Under the pieces are notes generated by a model, which saw only the letters and a list, made by a program, of their open reading frames with translations, made no database searches and was not told the origin of the DNA. Positions 45,057-54,360 of a stretch of 64,000 nucleotides of DNA are shown here, in pieces. The translations under genes and the position numbers were made by a program. Numbering within the stretch: position 1 is the first letter of the stretch; the number at the start of each line of letters is the position of its first letter. This DNA comes from Roseobacter litoralis Och 149. Lineage in GTDB: Bacteria; Pseudomonadota; Alphaproteobacteria; Rhodobacterales; Rhodobacteraceae. The stretch is from NCBI RefSeq assembly GCF_000154785.2, contig NC_015730.1, forward strand, positions 2,790,001-2,854,000, written 5' to 3'.

Positions 45057-45863
45057 ATGACGCGAAACCTCTCAATTCTGGCACTTTTTGTGCTGCTCGC
45101 CAGCCCTGCATCCGCACAGGACCGATTTGAAAATCCGGTAACGGCCGAAATCCTGCCGGGCTGGGTGCAATCGGATGGCAGCCGTATGGCCGCTTTGCGT
45201 CTCACACTGGCACCGGGATGGAAGACCTATTGGCGCGCACCGGGCGATGCGGGCATTCCGCCCCGTTTTGACTGGTCTTATTCGCGCAACCTTGAAGCAG
45301 TAGGTATTTCATGGCCCACGCCAAAGGTGTTTGACCAAAACGGCATGCGGTCGGTCGGCTATGACAACACGCTGGTCATTCCACTGCGCATCGAACCAAA
45401 GCACGCGAACCGATCGGTCCGCCTGAATGCCAAGATGGAACTTGGCATATGTTCCGACATCTGTATCCCGCATGAGCTGGAGCTCACCGGGGAAATCCCC
45501 GGAGACACGCCCAAACCCACGCCCGCCATCGCGGCGGCGCTGGCACAACAACCCTATAGCGCCAAAGAAGCCGGTGTGCGTGCCACGGAATGCAGCATCA
45601 GCCCCACATCAGACGGGCTGCAGATCGAGGCGCGGGTGACCATGCCGTCTGCGGGGGATCCCGAATACATCGTGATTGAACCCGGACCGGGCGATATCTG
45701 GGTGAGCGAAGCCAAAACCAAGCGTCGGGGCGGCACCATCGTGGCCACGTCGGATATGGTGAATGTGAACGGCGGGCCAATCGCGTTGGATCGATCCGCC
45801 ATCCGGATTACCGTCTTGGGGTCAAAATATGCGGTTGATATCCGCGGCTGCACCGCCGGTTAA
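45057..45863 (+). CDS. Exported DsbD N-terminal-domain-like protein
   Basis: A 268-residue protein with a signal peptide ([20 protein letters not shown]). The rest resembles the periplasmic N-terminal domain of DsbD/Scs[37 protein letters not shown] and the CxxxC pair in [18 protein letters not shown] (about 132-148). Unlike DsbD it has no membrane core or thioredoxin domain. It is probably periplasmic and may receive reducing power or be a redox carrier. The start is ATG 45057; its stop shares TTAA 45860-45863 with the RND pump gene. Confidence 0.8.
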   Translation: MTRNLSILALFVLLASPASAQDRFENPVTAEILPGWVQSDGSRMAALRLTLAPGWKTYWRAPGDAGIPPRFDWSYSRNLEAVGISWPTPKVFDQNGMRSVGYDNTLVIPLRIEPKHANRSVRLNAKMELGICSDICIPHELELTGEIPGDTPKPTPAIAAALAQQPYSAKEAGVRATECSISPTSDGLQIEARVTMPSAGDPEYIVIEPGPGDIWVSEAKTKRRGGTIVATSDMVNVNGGPIALDRSAIRITVLGSKYAVDIRGCTAG

Positions 45864-48800
45864 GCCTCCAGCTGGCCTTTGAGACGCAACCGCAGCGCCA
45901 GCGTGATATACCCGATCAGTGCCAGCAGACCCGCCCCGGCGATAAACAGCGCCAGCGCACCGAGCATCACGTTGGCCTCTGCCGCAAACCCGAACATCGC
46001 GCGCAGGGGGGCATAGATTTCCCCCTGCCACCACGCCCAGCCAAGCGTCACCGCCAACCACAGGGCGATCACGGACCAGAGCGCGTAAAACCCGGCACGC
46101 ATGGGCGAGGACACCGCGCGCCGCGTTGCGGTGAGTTGGCGGGCAAAATCGTGCTGCACCGCGATCAAAGCAGGCACCACCAGAAGCACCAGCAGCATTC
46201 CGAACCCCAGACCATAGACCAAAGTAATCACCGTCGGCTTGAGAAACTGCGCTTGCTGGCTGGTCTCATAAAGCAGCGGCATCATGCCAAGAACCGTTGT
46301 CAGCGTGGTCAGCAATACGGGCCGCAAGCGATCCGCAGCCCCATCAATGATGGACGGGATCAGCCCACGATCCTGCGCGTATTCGTCAATAGTCGTGACC
46401 AGAACAATTGAATCGTTGATGATGATCCCGGTCATGCCCAACAGGCCCACGACCGTAAACATACTGAGGGGGACGTCCCACACCCAATGGCCATAAATCG
46501 CCCCGACGAGGCCAAAGGGGATGATGGCCATGACCACAATGGGCCGCGTCCAACTGGCAAAAACCCAGGCCAGCACAAGGTATATCCCCGTCAGACAGAG
46601 GATCAGCCCGGTAAAGGCGTCACTGAGAAAGGAGTTCTCTTCTTCGGCAAGCCCGGCCATCTGCCAGTCAAGTTGATAGGTGCTGGCGATGTCGGGCAGA
46701 ATTTCCTCGCGCAACGCCGTCTCGATTTCTGTGGCACGCACCGGATCATCTTCTGAGATGTCCCCCGTGACGGAGATGACACGCAATCCGTTTTCACGCC
46801 GCACGGAGTTGAACGCGGTCCGCCGCTCCACACTGACGATATCCGCAAGCAGCACATAGGCCCCCGTCGGGCTGCGCAACTGTGTGCGTTCGAGAAAGTC
46901 AGCCGTCAACTCCCCTTCGGGCAGTTCAACGCGGATTTCCGCACTGCGCGGTCCTTCGGGATAGGTCGCCGCTTCGATGCCGCCGAGGCGATTTCGCAAA
47001 CTGCGGCCCAGATCATCAATCTTGAAGCCCAGTGCCTGCCCTTGCGGCGTCAGATCAAGGATCAATTCCTCCTTGTCATAGGCCAGCGTGTCTTCGAGCG
47101 CGCTGACCTCAGGGTAGCGCAGCAAGGCGTCCTGCAAGGCTAAACTGGCCGCCTTGAGTTGATCCGTTTCAGCGCCGTAAAGGCGGACATTCAGGGAATC
47201 GCCCCCCGGCCCGGACCGCCCGCCGCGAAACGCGACGGTTTCGACAAGCGGATGGTTTTCAACACGCTCCTGCAGGTCCGCCACAAATGCGAAACTGGAA
47301 TAGGGCCGCAGTTCTGCGTCAATCAGCTCAATCGCGATGCCGCCCAGCAAGTCCTTGTCTTTTGAGCCAGACCCGCTCAACCCGCGCCCGGTGTGCCCGC
47401 CCACGACCGACAGCACATAATCAACGGGGCTTGCGCCGTAGCGTTCTTCGTATTCGGCAGCAAGCTCGTTGGTCGCGCGCTGCATCACGCGCATCATCTC
47501 CATCGAATCCTCGCGCGTCGCGCCTTCAACCATCGCAAAGTTACCGGAGACTGATCCGCGTTCCGGCGCGTTGAAAAACCGCCACTGCACATCCCCCCTA
47601 ACAAACAATGCCAGCTGGCTTGCGAGGATCAAAACCACCCCCGCCAGCACCACATACCGCGCCGTGATGACGCCCGCGATAAAGGGGCGGAACAGGGTTT
47701 CGCGCAGATGCCGGAACCCTTTGTTCACTTGCCGGCTGGGCCAGTCATACCAGCGTGCCTTGGCCTTGGCGGCAAGTGCGTGGGCCATATGGTTTGGCAG
47801 GATCAAGAAGCATTCAATCAGTGAGGCGATCAAAACGGCGATCACCGTCAGCGGGATATCCTGAATCAATGTGCCGAAACGCCCGCCCACCGCCATCAGG
47901 CCGAAAAAGGCGATGACAGTCGTGAGCGTGGCCGCCAATACGGGCATGGCCATGCGGCGGGCGGCATTCTCGGCGGCTTGCATCGGAGGTTCATTCAGGT
48001 GCCGCGCCCGGTGATCCGCATGTTCGCCGACGACGATGGCGTCATCGACAACGATGCCCAGCGTAATGATCAGGCCGAACAGCGATATCATGTTCAGCGT
48101 CAAACCGGCGGCATACATGATCGCAATCGCCGCCATCATCGCCACCGGGATGCCTGCTGCAACCCAAAACGCCGTGCGCGCATTCAGAAACAGAAACAAC
48201 AGGCCAACAACCAGCGCCAGCCCGGTCAATCCGTTCTCAACCAGAATGCTCAACCGGCTTGAGATCGCCTCAGCCCGGGTGCGCACAAGATCAACAGTCA
48301 CGCCTTCGGGCAGTGTCGATTGCAACTCTTCGGCGACGCGTTCAACCGTGCGCTGGATTTCGATGGCATCGCCCTGCGCCGATCTGTTGACGCGCAGCGA
48401 CACCGCTGGATTGTCACCAACAAAATAGCTTTGCCCCCGGTCAGACCCCTGCCGCGAGATCATCGCCACATCCCCGATGGTCAGCTTGGAGCCATCCGGG
48501 TTGGAGCGCAAAACAATCGAGGCGATCTGTTCTGGGTCCCGCTTTTCGGACCCGGTCGTCACACGCGCATTCGCGCCAGATACATCGCCAGCGGGGTCGG
48601 TATCCACTTCCGCGCGAATGGCTGCGGCGATTTCCGCCATCGTGATGTCATTGGCTATCAGCTCGACCGAGGGTACCTCGACCAGCGTTTGCGGCGCGGC
48701 CACCCCTTGTAAACTCGTCCGTGTCACGCCTGCCGCAAAAAGGCGCACGACCAATTCATCCGCGAAAAGCGCCAATTGGTCCGGCCCAACGGGCCCGGTG

Positions 48801-49249
48801 ATGACAACATCCGTCACCCGGTCCGTCCACGACCTCTGGAAAACGCGCGGCTCTTCCATTTCAGTGGGAAACCCATCGATCCCGTCAACCGCGTTCTGCA
48901 CATCCGCCAGCGCGCGCATCATATCCCAGTCGGGTTCAAAATTGACGCGCGTTGACGCCCAGCCTTCGCCGGTAAAGGAAATGGTGCCTTCCACGCCATC
49001 CAGCGCCAGAACCGCCGGTTCAAGCAGTTGCAGGATGGCACGGTCCATGTCCTCCGCGCTGGCATTGTCCCAGTTTATATTGACCCGAACCTCTTCGAGC
49101 ACCACGTCCGGGAAGAACTGCGTGCGCATGTTCGGGATCGCCGCCAGACCGGAAACAAGCAACAGAACAAACAACAGGTTCGCCAGTGTGCGATGGCGGG
49201 TGAAATAGGAAAGCAAACCACCTGCCGCAGACGGGATCTGGCGTGCCAC
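45860..49249 (-). CDS. RND-family efflux transporter (AcrB/HAE1-like)
   Basis: A 1129-residue, proton-driven inner-membrane exporter with two six-helix halves and large periplasmic loops. The first helix is TLANLLFVLLLVSGLAAIPN. The proton-relay aspartates lie in LGIVVDDAIVVGEHA (about residues 405-419), with the TLT-type loops and PVLLTTLTTVLGMMPLL in the second half. The substrate is unknown; a multidrug or lipid-like compound is likely. The membrane-fusion adaptor gene is just upstream, with only 3 bases between, so the two form one pump; no outer-membrane channel gene is present here. Confidence 0.93.
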   Translation of the reverse strand: MARQIPSAAGGLLSYFTRHRTLANLLFVLLLVSGLAAIPNMRTQFFPDVVLEEVRVNINWDNASAEDMDRAILQLLEPAVLALDGVEGTISFTGEGWASTRVNFEPDWDMMRALADVQNAVDGIDGFPTEMEEPRVFQRSWTDRVTDVVITGPVGPDQLALFADELVVRLFAAGVTRTSLQGVAAPQTLVEVPSVELIANDITMAEIAAAIRAEVDTDPAGDVSGANARVTTGSEKRDPEQIASIVLRSNPDGSKLTIGDVAMISRQGSDRGQSYFVGDNPAVSLRVNRSAQGDAIEIQRTVERVAEELQSTLPEGVTVDLVRTRAEAISSRLSILVENGLTGLALVVGLLFLFLNARTAFWVAAGIPVAMMAAIAIMYAAGLTLNMISLFGLIITLGIVVDDAIVVGEHADHRARHLNEPPMQAAENAARRMAMPVLAATLTTVIAFFGLMAVGGRFGTLIQDIPLTVIAVLIASLIECFLILPNHMAHALAAKAKARWYDWPSRQVNKGFRHLRETLFRPFIAGVITARYVVLAGVVLILASQLALFVRGDVQWRFFNAPERGSVSGNFAMVEGATREDSMEMMRVMQRATNELAAEYEERYGASPVDYVLSVVGGHTGRGLSGSGSKDKDLLGGIAIELIDAELRPYSSFAFVADLQERVENHPLVETVAFRGGRSGPGGDSLNVRLYGAETDQLKAASLALQDALLRYPEVSALEDTLAYDKEELILDLTPQGQALGFKIDDLGRSLRNRLGGIEAATYPEGPRSAEIRVELPEGELTADFLERTQLRSPTGAYVLLADIVSVERRTAFNSVRRENGLRVISVTGDISEDDPVRATEIETALREEILPDIASTYQLDWQMAGLAEEENSFLSDAFTGLILCLTGIYLVLAWVFASWTRPIVVMAIIPFGLVGAIYGHWVWDVPLSMFTVVGLLGMTGIIINDSIVLVTTIDEYAQDRGLIPSIIDGAADRLRPVLLTTLTTVLGMMPLLYETSQQAQFLKPTVITLVYGLGFGMLLVLLVVPALIAVQHDFARQLTATRRAVSSPMRAGFYALWSVIALWLAVTLGWAWWQGEIYAPLRAMFGFAAEANVMLGALALFIAGAGLLALIGYITLALRLRLKGQLEA

Positions 49250-49252
49250 GGG

Positions 49253-50710
49253 CTAGCCTCCCATCCGGCTTTCCAGGCGCGCAACGGTATGCGCCGGAAC
49301 CGCCTGTTGGGACAGCTGGGCCAGCGCTTGCGTTTTGTCTGCCTCGGGCATCTGGGTATCGTTCTGCACGAAAGCGACCAACCGCGCGCGACGATCCGCG
49401 CTGAGCTCCAAAAGCTGTGGCATTGCGCGCGCCTCTTCGGCGTCAGAGCGCAAGGGGCGCACGGCAATACCCACGCCCAGCAACGGCGAACGCTCGCGCA
49501 CGACCTCCCGACCCACGAGGTCGGTGGAGCGTACCAAAACATCATCGCCCTGACGTCGTACGACCTGAACGTCTACAGCGTCCAGCCGATCATCTTGGCC
49601 CAGAACAAGAACCTCACCATTTGATCCCACAGCCGAAGCAGGCAGCCGGATCACATCCTCAAGTGTGGGTTCCTGAACCATGACGGTAACGAAATCACCG
49701 GGACGAAATCCGGGCGCCGCCCCCAGCCGGGCAAAAACCAGACGTCCGGTCTGTGCCTCGCCAGTGTCCCCGCTGACACGGTTGATCCGGCCCGTCGCGG
49801 TCAGATCCGATCCGTTGGCATCCAGCCGGACCGCAACGGGCGCATCAATCAACACGCCCTGTTCATCCAGAAGCCGCGCATATTGGGTCGTAGAAACTCG
49901 GAAAGCGACCTCAAGATCGCTGGGGTCAATCAGGTCCGCAAGCCGCTCGTTTGCGGCCACCAAGCCACCTTCAACGGCAGCGGTGTTGCTCAATGTGCCG
50001 CTGAAGGGCGCATCGACGACTGTGTCGGCTAGGTTGCGCGCGGCCTCGGCAAGGGCGATCTCGGCGCGTGCAACACGGGTTGCGGCCTGATCGATGCGGG
50101 CCTGCGCCTGCGCGACGGCTTGCCTGCGCGCAATGACCACGGCCTGCGCCGCTGCGGAGGCCAGCTCCGCAGTTTCAACGGAGGCCGCAGACCCCACGCC
50201 CCGCGCGGCCAGATCGACCTGACGCGCAAATGCCTGTTCACGCAGAACCGCTTGCTGTTGTGCTGCGCGCTCTTCCTGCTGGGCCAGATCAAGCCCCCGG
50301 TCCGCATCGCGCACCTCGGCCTTTGCGTCGGCCAGATCGGCCGCAAGACGATCATAGGCCGACTGCATATCCGCCGGATCAATTGACACAATCACCTCAC
50401 CGGCCATGACCGTGCCGCCTTCTGCAAAGGCCGGGGAAAGGTTGATGATCCGGCCCGCAATTGCTGCACGCAATTCCAAACGGCGCCTTGAACTGACCTC
50501 CCCGAAGGTCTCAAGAACAGGGGTTTGCGGTCCTTCTACGGCTGTTACGAGGTTGACGACGAACACACGTTCGCGCGCTTCCGTGGGCTGGCGTTCATTG
50601 TTCAGGCTGTATTGAACCGCGCTGCTGACCAATTGTGCGGCGTAAACAAGCAGGCCCAGCGCCACCGACGCAAGGAACAGTCCGATCATGCTTTGCCGCA
50701 GGAAGCGCAT
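49253..50710 (-). CDS. RND efflux periplasmic adaptor (membrane-fusion protein)
   Basis: A 485-residue protein with an N-terminal signal anchor (SMIGLFLASVALGLLVYAAQLV, about 7-28), a lipoyl/barrel-sandwich part (TVMAGEVIVSIDPADMQSAY), a long alpha-hairpin (about 115-215, Ala/Gln-rich coiled coil: RLAADLADAKAEVRD, then QAVLREQAFARQ), and beta-barrel and membrane-proximal domains. It bridges the AcrB-type pump (next gene) to an outer-membrane channel. It follows moaB with a 94-base gap, so it may have its own promoter. Confidence 0.9.
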   Translation of the reverse strand: MRFLRQSMIGLFLASVALGLLVYAAQLVSSAVQYSLNNERQPTEARERVFVVNLVTAVEGPQTPVLETFGEVSSRRRLELRAAIAGRIINLSPAFAEGGTVMAGEVIVSIDPADMQSAYDRLAADLADAKAEVRDADRGLDLAQQEERAAQQQAVLREQAFARQVDLAARGVGSAASVETAELASAAAQAVVIARRQAVAQAQARIDQAATRVARAEIALAEAARNLADTVVDAPFSGTLSNTAAVEGGLVAANERLADLIDPSDLEVAFRVSTTQYARLLDEQGVLIDAPVAVRLDANGSDLTATGRINRVSGDTGEAQTGRLVFARLGAAPGFRPGDFVTVMVQEPTLEDVIRLPASAVGSNGEVLVLGQDDRLDAVDVQVVRRQGDDVLVRSTDLVGREVVRERSPLLGVGIAVRPLRSDAEEARAMPQLLELSADRRARLVAFVQNDTQMPEADKTQALAQLSQQAVPAHTVARLESRMGG

Positions 50711-50804
50711 TGCACTCCAATCCTTTAAATGCTTTCAAATGTAAGCGAAAATGTAGCGCACCGCCAGTTAATACCAACCCCTGACCAAGCGTCGGGTGTT
50801 CGGG

Positions 50805-51347
50805 CTATTTGCGTCTTTGGTGTTCGTCCAGCCGTGGCAGGATTTCAACGAAGTTGCAGGGCCGGTGGCGGTAGTCAAGTTGACGCGCCAGAATTTCATC
50901 CCACGCATCCTTACAGGCCCCCGGACTGCCCGGCAGCGCAAATAGATAGGTGCCCATGGCAACACCCGCCGTTGCCCGGCTTTGCACGGCACTGGTGCCG
51001 ATTTTCTGCATGGACACGATCGTAAAGACAGTTCCAAAGGCATCGATTTCTTTTTCGTAAACGTCGCGGTGCGCTTCTACCGAGATATCGCGCCCGGTCA
51101 GCCCGGTGCCACCGGTTGAAATCACCACATCGATGCTGCTGTCCTTGCACCATATGCGCAATTGATCGGCAATCTGGTCCCGTTCATCAGGTAAAATACG
51201 CCGGTCGGCCAGTTCATGCCCGGCCTCCAGCAGGCGCTGGACCAGAACATCGCCGGATTTGTCCTGAGACAGATCGCGTGTGTCCGACACGGTCAAAATC
51301 GCAATTCGGATGGCGATGAAGTCTTTGGATTGATCGATACGGCTCAT
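50805..51347 (-). CDS. moaB: Molybdenum cofactor biosynthesis protein B
   Basis: A 180-residue MoaB/MogA-type molybdopterin adenylyltransferase. Characteristic blocks are AILTVSDTRDLSQDKSGD, VVISTGGTGLTGRD and FALPGSPGACKDAWDEIL. The start ATG 51347 follows the exporter gene stop with one base between. It is in a different place from the fdhD-mobAB-moeA operon and sits with a uracil-DNA glycosylase and an exporter, so the cofactor genes are split. The exact partition of MoaB versus MogA activity is not decided by sequence. Confidence 0.9.
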   Translation of the reverse strand: MSRIDQSKDFIAIRIAILTVSDTRDLSQDKSGDVLVQRLLEAGHELADRRILPDERDQIADQLRIWCKDSSIDVVISTGGTGLTGRDISVEAHRDVYEKEIDAFGTVFTIVSMQKIGTSAVQSRATAGVAMGTYLFALPGSPGACKDAWDEILARQLDYRHRPCNFVEILPRLDEHQRRK

Positions 51348-51348
51348 G

Positions 51349-51960
51349 TCAACTTACCTCCAGAATGGCCAAACGCGCAGCAAGCGCCGAGAAAATTCCC
51401 GCGGTGAGGAAGTCCAGCACCCGGCTACCGCGTTTAAACCGCTGCGCCAATACGTCGGCCCATGTCCCGACCACACCGTTCACCACGAAACCACCCAGCC
51501 CGATGACACATCCAAAAACCATGAACTGCCCAAGAACCGACCCGGCCGACGGCACGACGAATTGCGGCACGAAGGCAAGAACGAACAGGATGACCTTTGG
51601 ATTGGCCAGATTGATCAACAGCCCCCCGCGAAATGCATGGCCTGAACCGGACGGCGCGGTTTGCTCTGGCGCGGCCTGTCTGCGCAGCGCATTTACCGCC
51701 AGCCAGACCAGATAGGCGACCCCGACCCAACGGATAATATCAAATGCGACGGGCCAAGCTGTCAAAATCGCACTCAGCCCTGCACCGGCAATAAAGACAT
51801 GCACCAAGCCACCGATGGCGATCCCCGCGCTGGCAGCCCAAGCGGCTCTTGCGCCTCTGCGCGCGCCCTGCGCGAGACAAAACAGCATATCAGCGCCCGG
51901 CGTCAGGTTCAAAGCCAGTGCAGCAGGTACAAAAGCGATCAGCGTGAGCGGCTCAACCAT
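51349..51960 (-). CDS. LysE/RhtB-family amino-acid exporter
   Basis: A 203-residue membrane protein with about five or six helices. The first block, [20 protein letters not shown], is the family signature (LNLTPGPDM variant), followed by [27 protein letters not shown] helix 2 and [17 protein letters not shown]. It likely exports an amino acid or derivative. It overlaps the uracil-DNA glycosylase gene upstream by 8 bases and is followed directly by moaB, so the three may be one transcript. Confidence 0.88.
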   Translation of the reverse strand: MVEPLTLIAFVPAALALNLTPGADMLFCLAQGARRGARAAWAASAGIAIGGLVHVFIAGAGLSAILTAWPVAFDIIRWVGVAYLVWLAVNALRRQAAPEQTAPSGSGHAFRGGLLINLANPKVILFVLAFVPQFVVPSAGSVLGQFMVFGCVIGLGGFVVNGVVGTWADVLAQRFKRGSRVLDFLTAGIFSALAARLAILEVS

Positions 51961-52738
51961 TCTGCAATCGCGCCTGCAAGCTCAGCAAATCCGCCCATGC
52001 TTCGCGTTTTGCGGTGGGTGTGCGCAGCAGATAGGCGGGGTGGAACATAGGCAATGCCGGTACGCCAAAGGCCTCAACCCAGTGCCCGCGCAACCTTGTA
52101 ATGCCCCTTTTGCCCAACAAGGTTTGCGCCGAGATATTGCCCATGATCACCAGCACCTGCGGTTTTGCCAAGGCGATGTGGCGTTCGACAAATGGGCGCA
52201 TCATGGCGATTTCTTCCGAACTTGGGTCCCGGTTCTGTGGCGGGCGCCAAGGGAGAACGTTGGTGATATAGACCGGGTCGCTTTGATGCTCGCGCCCCAT
52301 GTCGATGGCCGCCAGCATGCGGTCCAGCAGCTGCCCGGCCCGCCCCACAAAGGGACGCCCCTGCATGTCTTCCTCGCGCCCCGGCGCTTCGCCGATGATC
52401 ATGACCTTGGCACCTGCCACCCCGTCGCTGAACACCAGATTGCGCGCGCCACGTTTTAGATCGCAATGATCAAATGCTGCCAATGCCGCGCGCAACTGCT
52501 CAAGGTCCTGCGCCCCAAGCGCTGCTTTACGCGCAGCCTCAACGCCATCAATTTTTTCTGCCACCGTTGCCGCGCCGGGTGTCATCACCGCGCTGCCCGG
52601 TTTCTTTTGCACCTTTGCTTTATCAGGCAATTCGTACCGGTTGACGGGCGTCTCACCAATCGCCTCGGTCGCACCGAGTTCGATTTGCCAGTCCAGCAAA
52701 GCCAAAGCGTGATGAAAGTCGGATGATTCCATGGCCAT
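51953..52738 (-). CDS. Uracil-DNA glycosylase family protein, lacking Fe-S cysteines
   Basis: A 261-residue protein of the family 4-type uracil-DNA glycosylases: motif [21 protein letters not shown] (116-135) and motif B HPAYLLR (233-239). Family 4 enzymes bind a [4Fe-4S] cluster with four cysteines; here only Cys-92 remains in the whole protein, with Trp-164 in [11 protein letters not shown] and Met-180 in EIAMMRP where cysteines would be. The N-terminal 90 residues are variable and helical. It should still remove uracil or act on a related lesion, but this is not certain. It heads a minus-strand group with the exporter and moaB. Confidence 0.85.
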   Translation of the reverse strand: MAMESSDFHHALALLDWQIELGATEAIGETPVNRYELPDKAKVQKKPGSAVMTPGAATVAEKIDGVEAARKAALGAQDLEQLRAALAAFDHCDLKRGARNLVFSDGVAGAKVMIIGEAPGREEDMQGRPFVGRAGQLLDRMLAAIDMGREHQSDPVYITNVLPWRPPQNRDPSSEEIAMMRPFVERHIALAKPQVLVIMGNISAQTLLGKRGITRLRGHWVEAFGVPALPMFHPAYLLRTPTAKREAWADLLSLQARLQNG

Positions 52739-52795
52739 ACTCTACGCGTCGCATCACACGAACTAAACAGCGAGTTGCACATTGGCGTCAGCACC

Positions 52796-52824
52796 TTGCC
52801 GATGACACAGCCCCTGCCTATAAG
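52796..52824 (+). promoter_or_regulatory. Sigma-70 promoter of the pyrB operon
   Basis: -35 TTGCCG (52796-52801), 17-base spacer, -10 TATAAG (52819-52824). Transcription would start near 52831, some 20 bases before the pyrB ATG at 52850. No attenuator-like hairpin with T-run lies between, so pyrimidine control by leader attenuation is not apparent. Confidence 0.7.
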
Positions 52825-52849
52825 GTTGGAAATCACGATAGGGTAGCTC

Positions 52850-53794
52850 ATGACGTTTCCGCACCGACACCTGCTTGGTATCGAAGCTCTCCGCCCGGAA
52901 GAGATCAATACATTGCTTGATCTTGCGGATAGCTACGCAGCTCTCAACCGACAGCCCGACAAACATGCCGATGCCCTTAAGGGTCTGACCCAAATCAATA
53001 TGTTCTTCGAAAACTCGACCCGCACGCAAGCGAGCTTTGAGATCGCAGGCAAGCGGCTGGGTGCGGATGTGATGAACATGGCGATGCAGGCCAGTTCGGT
53101 CAAAAAGGGCGAGACGCTGATTGATACAGCGCTTACCCTGAATGCGATGCACCCTGATTTGCTGGTGGTACGGCACCCGCAATCCGGCGCTGTCGATCTA
53201 TTGGCGCAAAAAGTGAATTGTGCGGTGTTGAATGCGGGCGATGGGCGTCATGAACACCCGACACAGGCCCTGCTGGATGCGCTGACGATCCGGCGCGCCA
53301 AGGGGCGTTTGCACCGGCTATCCATCGCGATCTGTGGTGATATCGCGCACAGCCGTGTGGCGCGATCCAACATCATGCTGCTGGGCAAGATGGAAAACCG
53401 CATACGTCTGATCGGCCCGCCCACGCTGATGCCTGCGGGGATTTCAGAGTTCGGCGTTGAGGTTTTCAACGATATGAATGAGGGCCTGAAAGACGTCGAT
53501 GTGGTGATGATGCTGCGGCTTCAGAAAGAACGCATGGATGGCGGCTTTATTCCGTCGGAGCGTGAATACTACCACCGCTTCGGGCTGGATGCCGACAAAC
53601 TGTCCAACGCCAAACCGGATGCGATCATCATGCATCCCGGCCCCATGAACAGAGGCGTGGAAATTGACGGCACGCTCGCCGATGACATCAACCGCAGCGT
53701 CATTCAGGATCAGGTCGAAATGGGTGTCGCTGTGCGTATGGCCGCGATGGATTTGCTGTCTCAAAACCTAAGGCTCACACGAGGTGCTGAATGA
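52850..53794 (+). CDS. pyrB: Aspartate carbamoyltransferase catalytic subunit
   Basis: Catalyses carbamoyl-aspartate formation in pyrimidine synthesis. It has 314 residues, with the carbamoyl-phosphate motif [13 protein letters not shown] (about 53-65), HPTQALLD and [12 protein letters not shown]. It has no pyrI partner here. It is the first gene of a coupled group with a membrane protein and a dihydroorotase homologue that lacks catalytic residues, an arrangement like the ATCase-pseudo-DHOase complexes described in Pseudomonas. A strong promoter precedes it. Confidence 0.96.
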   Translation: MTFPHRHLLGIEALRPEEINTLLDLADSYAALNRQPDKHADALKGLTQINMFFENSTRTQASFEIAGKRLGADVMNMAMQASSVKKGETLIDTALTLNAMHPDLLVVRHPQSGAVDLLAQKVNCAVLNAGDGRHEHPTQALLDALTIRRAKGRLHRLSIAICGDIAHSRVARSNIMLLGKMENRIRLIGPPTLMPAGISEFGVEVFNDMNEGLKDVDVVMMLRLQKERMDGGFIPSEREYYHRFGLDADKLSNAKPDAIIMHPGPMNRGVEIDGTLADDINRSVIQDQVEMGVAVRMAAMDLLSQNLRLTRGAE

Positions 53795-54360
53795 TTAACA
53801 CTATATCCGTTCCCGCTCTTGAAAGCGGTGTGATCCGGGTGTTCGCCCTGTCCTTGAGCGAAGCCGACGCTAAAACGTTGCGCGATAGTGCAAGTTCGCA
53901 AGATACCCAAAGCGCTCTGAACGACGCTTTGGGTGCCAAGAAACTGGACCTTCAGCATGTCGAGGTTTTTGCCATTGCGGACCTCTCCGAAATGGCACTG
54001 GCCGATTACCTATTGGAAGGCGCTGGAGCGACCCCGCCCTCGCTCGAGAAAGACCGCGGCAAACTGTCGGCGCTCGATGGCTGGGTCATGGTCGTCTATT
54101 CCTCTGCTTTTGGCGGCGTTGCACAAGAAATTACGCCCGCACCAGAGTTGACGCTGATCGGGTCCTACCCGCAGGAAGGGGCCGACTGGACCGGCGGGGT
54201 AGACCTGCGCACGCCCTCGGCAGCACCAAATCAGGACCCGCCAGAAGATCCGCTCGTCAAAAAACGCCCCTCCGACGCCGCCATGTCCGGACGAATTGCA
54301 ACGGTTGCACTGCTCGTCGCCTTTGGCGTGGTGGGCTTGATGCTGTGGGTCGGAAGCTGA
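53791..54360 (+). CDS. Uncharacterised protein with C-terminal membrane anchor, pyrB operon
   Basis: A 189-residue protein. Residues 1-135 look soluble (starting [20 protein letters not shown]; then [20 protein letters not shown]), followed by a proline/acidic linker (about 136-160: [13 protein letters not shown]) and one hydrophobic helix near the C-terminus ([20 protein letters not shown]), so it would be tail-anchored with the soluble part in the cytosol. It overlaps pyrB by 4 bases and the pyrC homologue by 1. I know of similar proteins between pyrB and pyrC in related genomes but no function. It could tether the pyrimidine complex to the membrane. Confidence 0.75.
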   Translation: MINTISVPALESGVIRVFALSLSEADAKTLRDSASSQDTQSALNDALGAKKLDLQHVEVFAIADLSEMALADYLLEGAGATPPSLEKDRGKLSALDGWVMVVYSSAFGGVAQEITPAPELTLIGSYPQEGADWTGGVDLRTPSAAPNQDPPEDPLVKKRPSDAAMSGRIATVALLVAFGVVGLMLWVGS

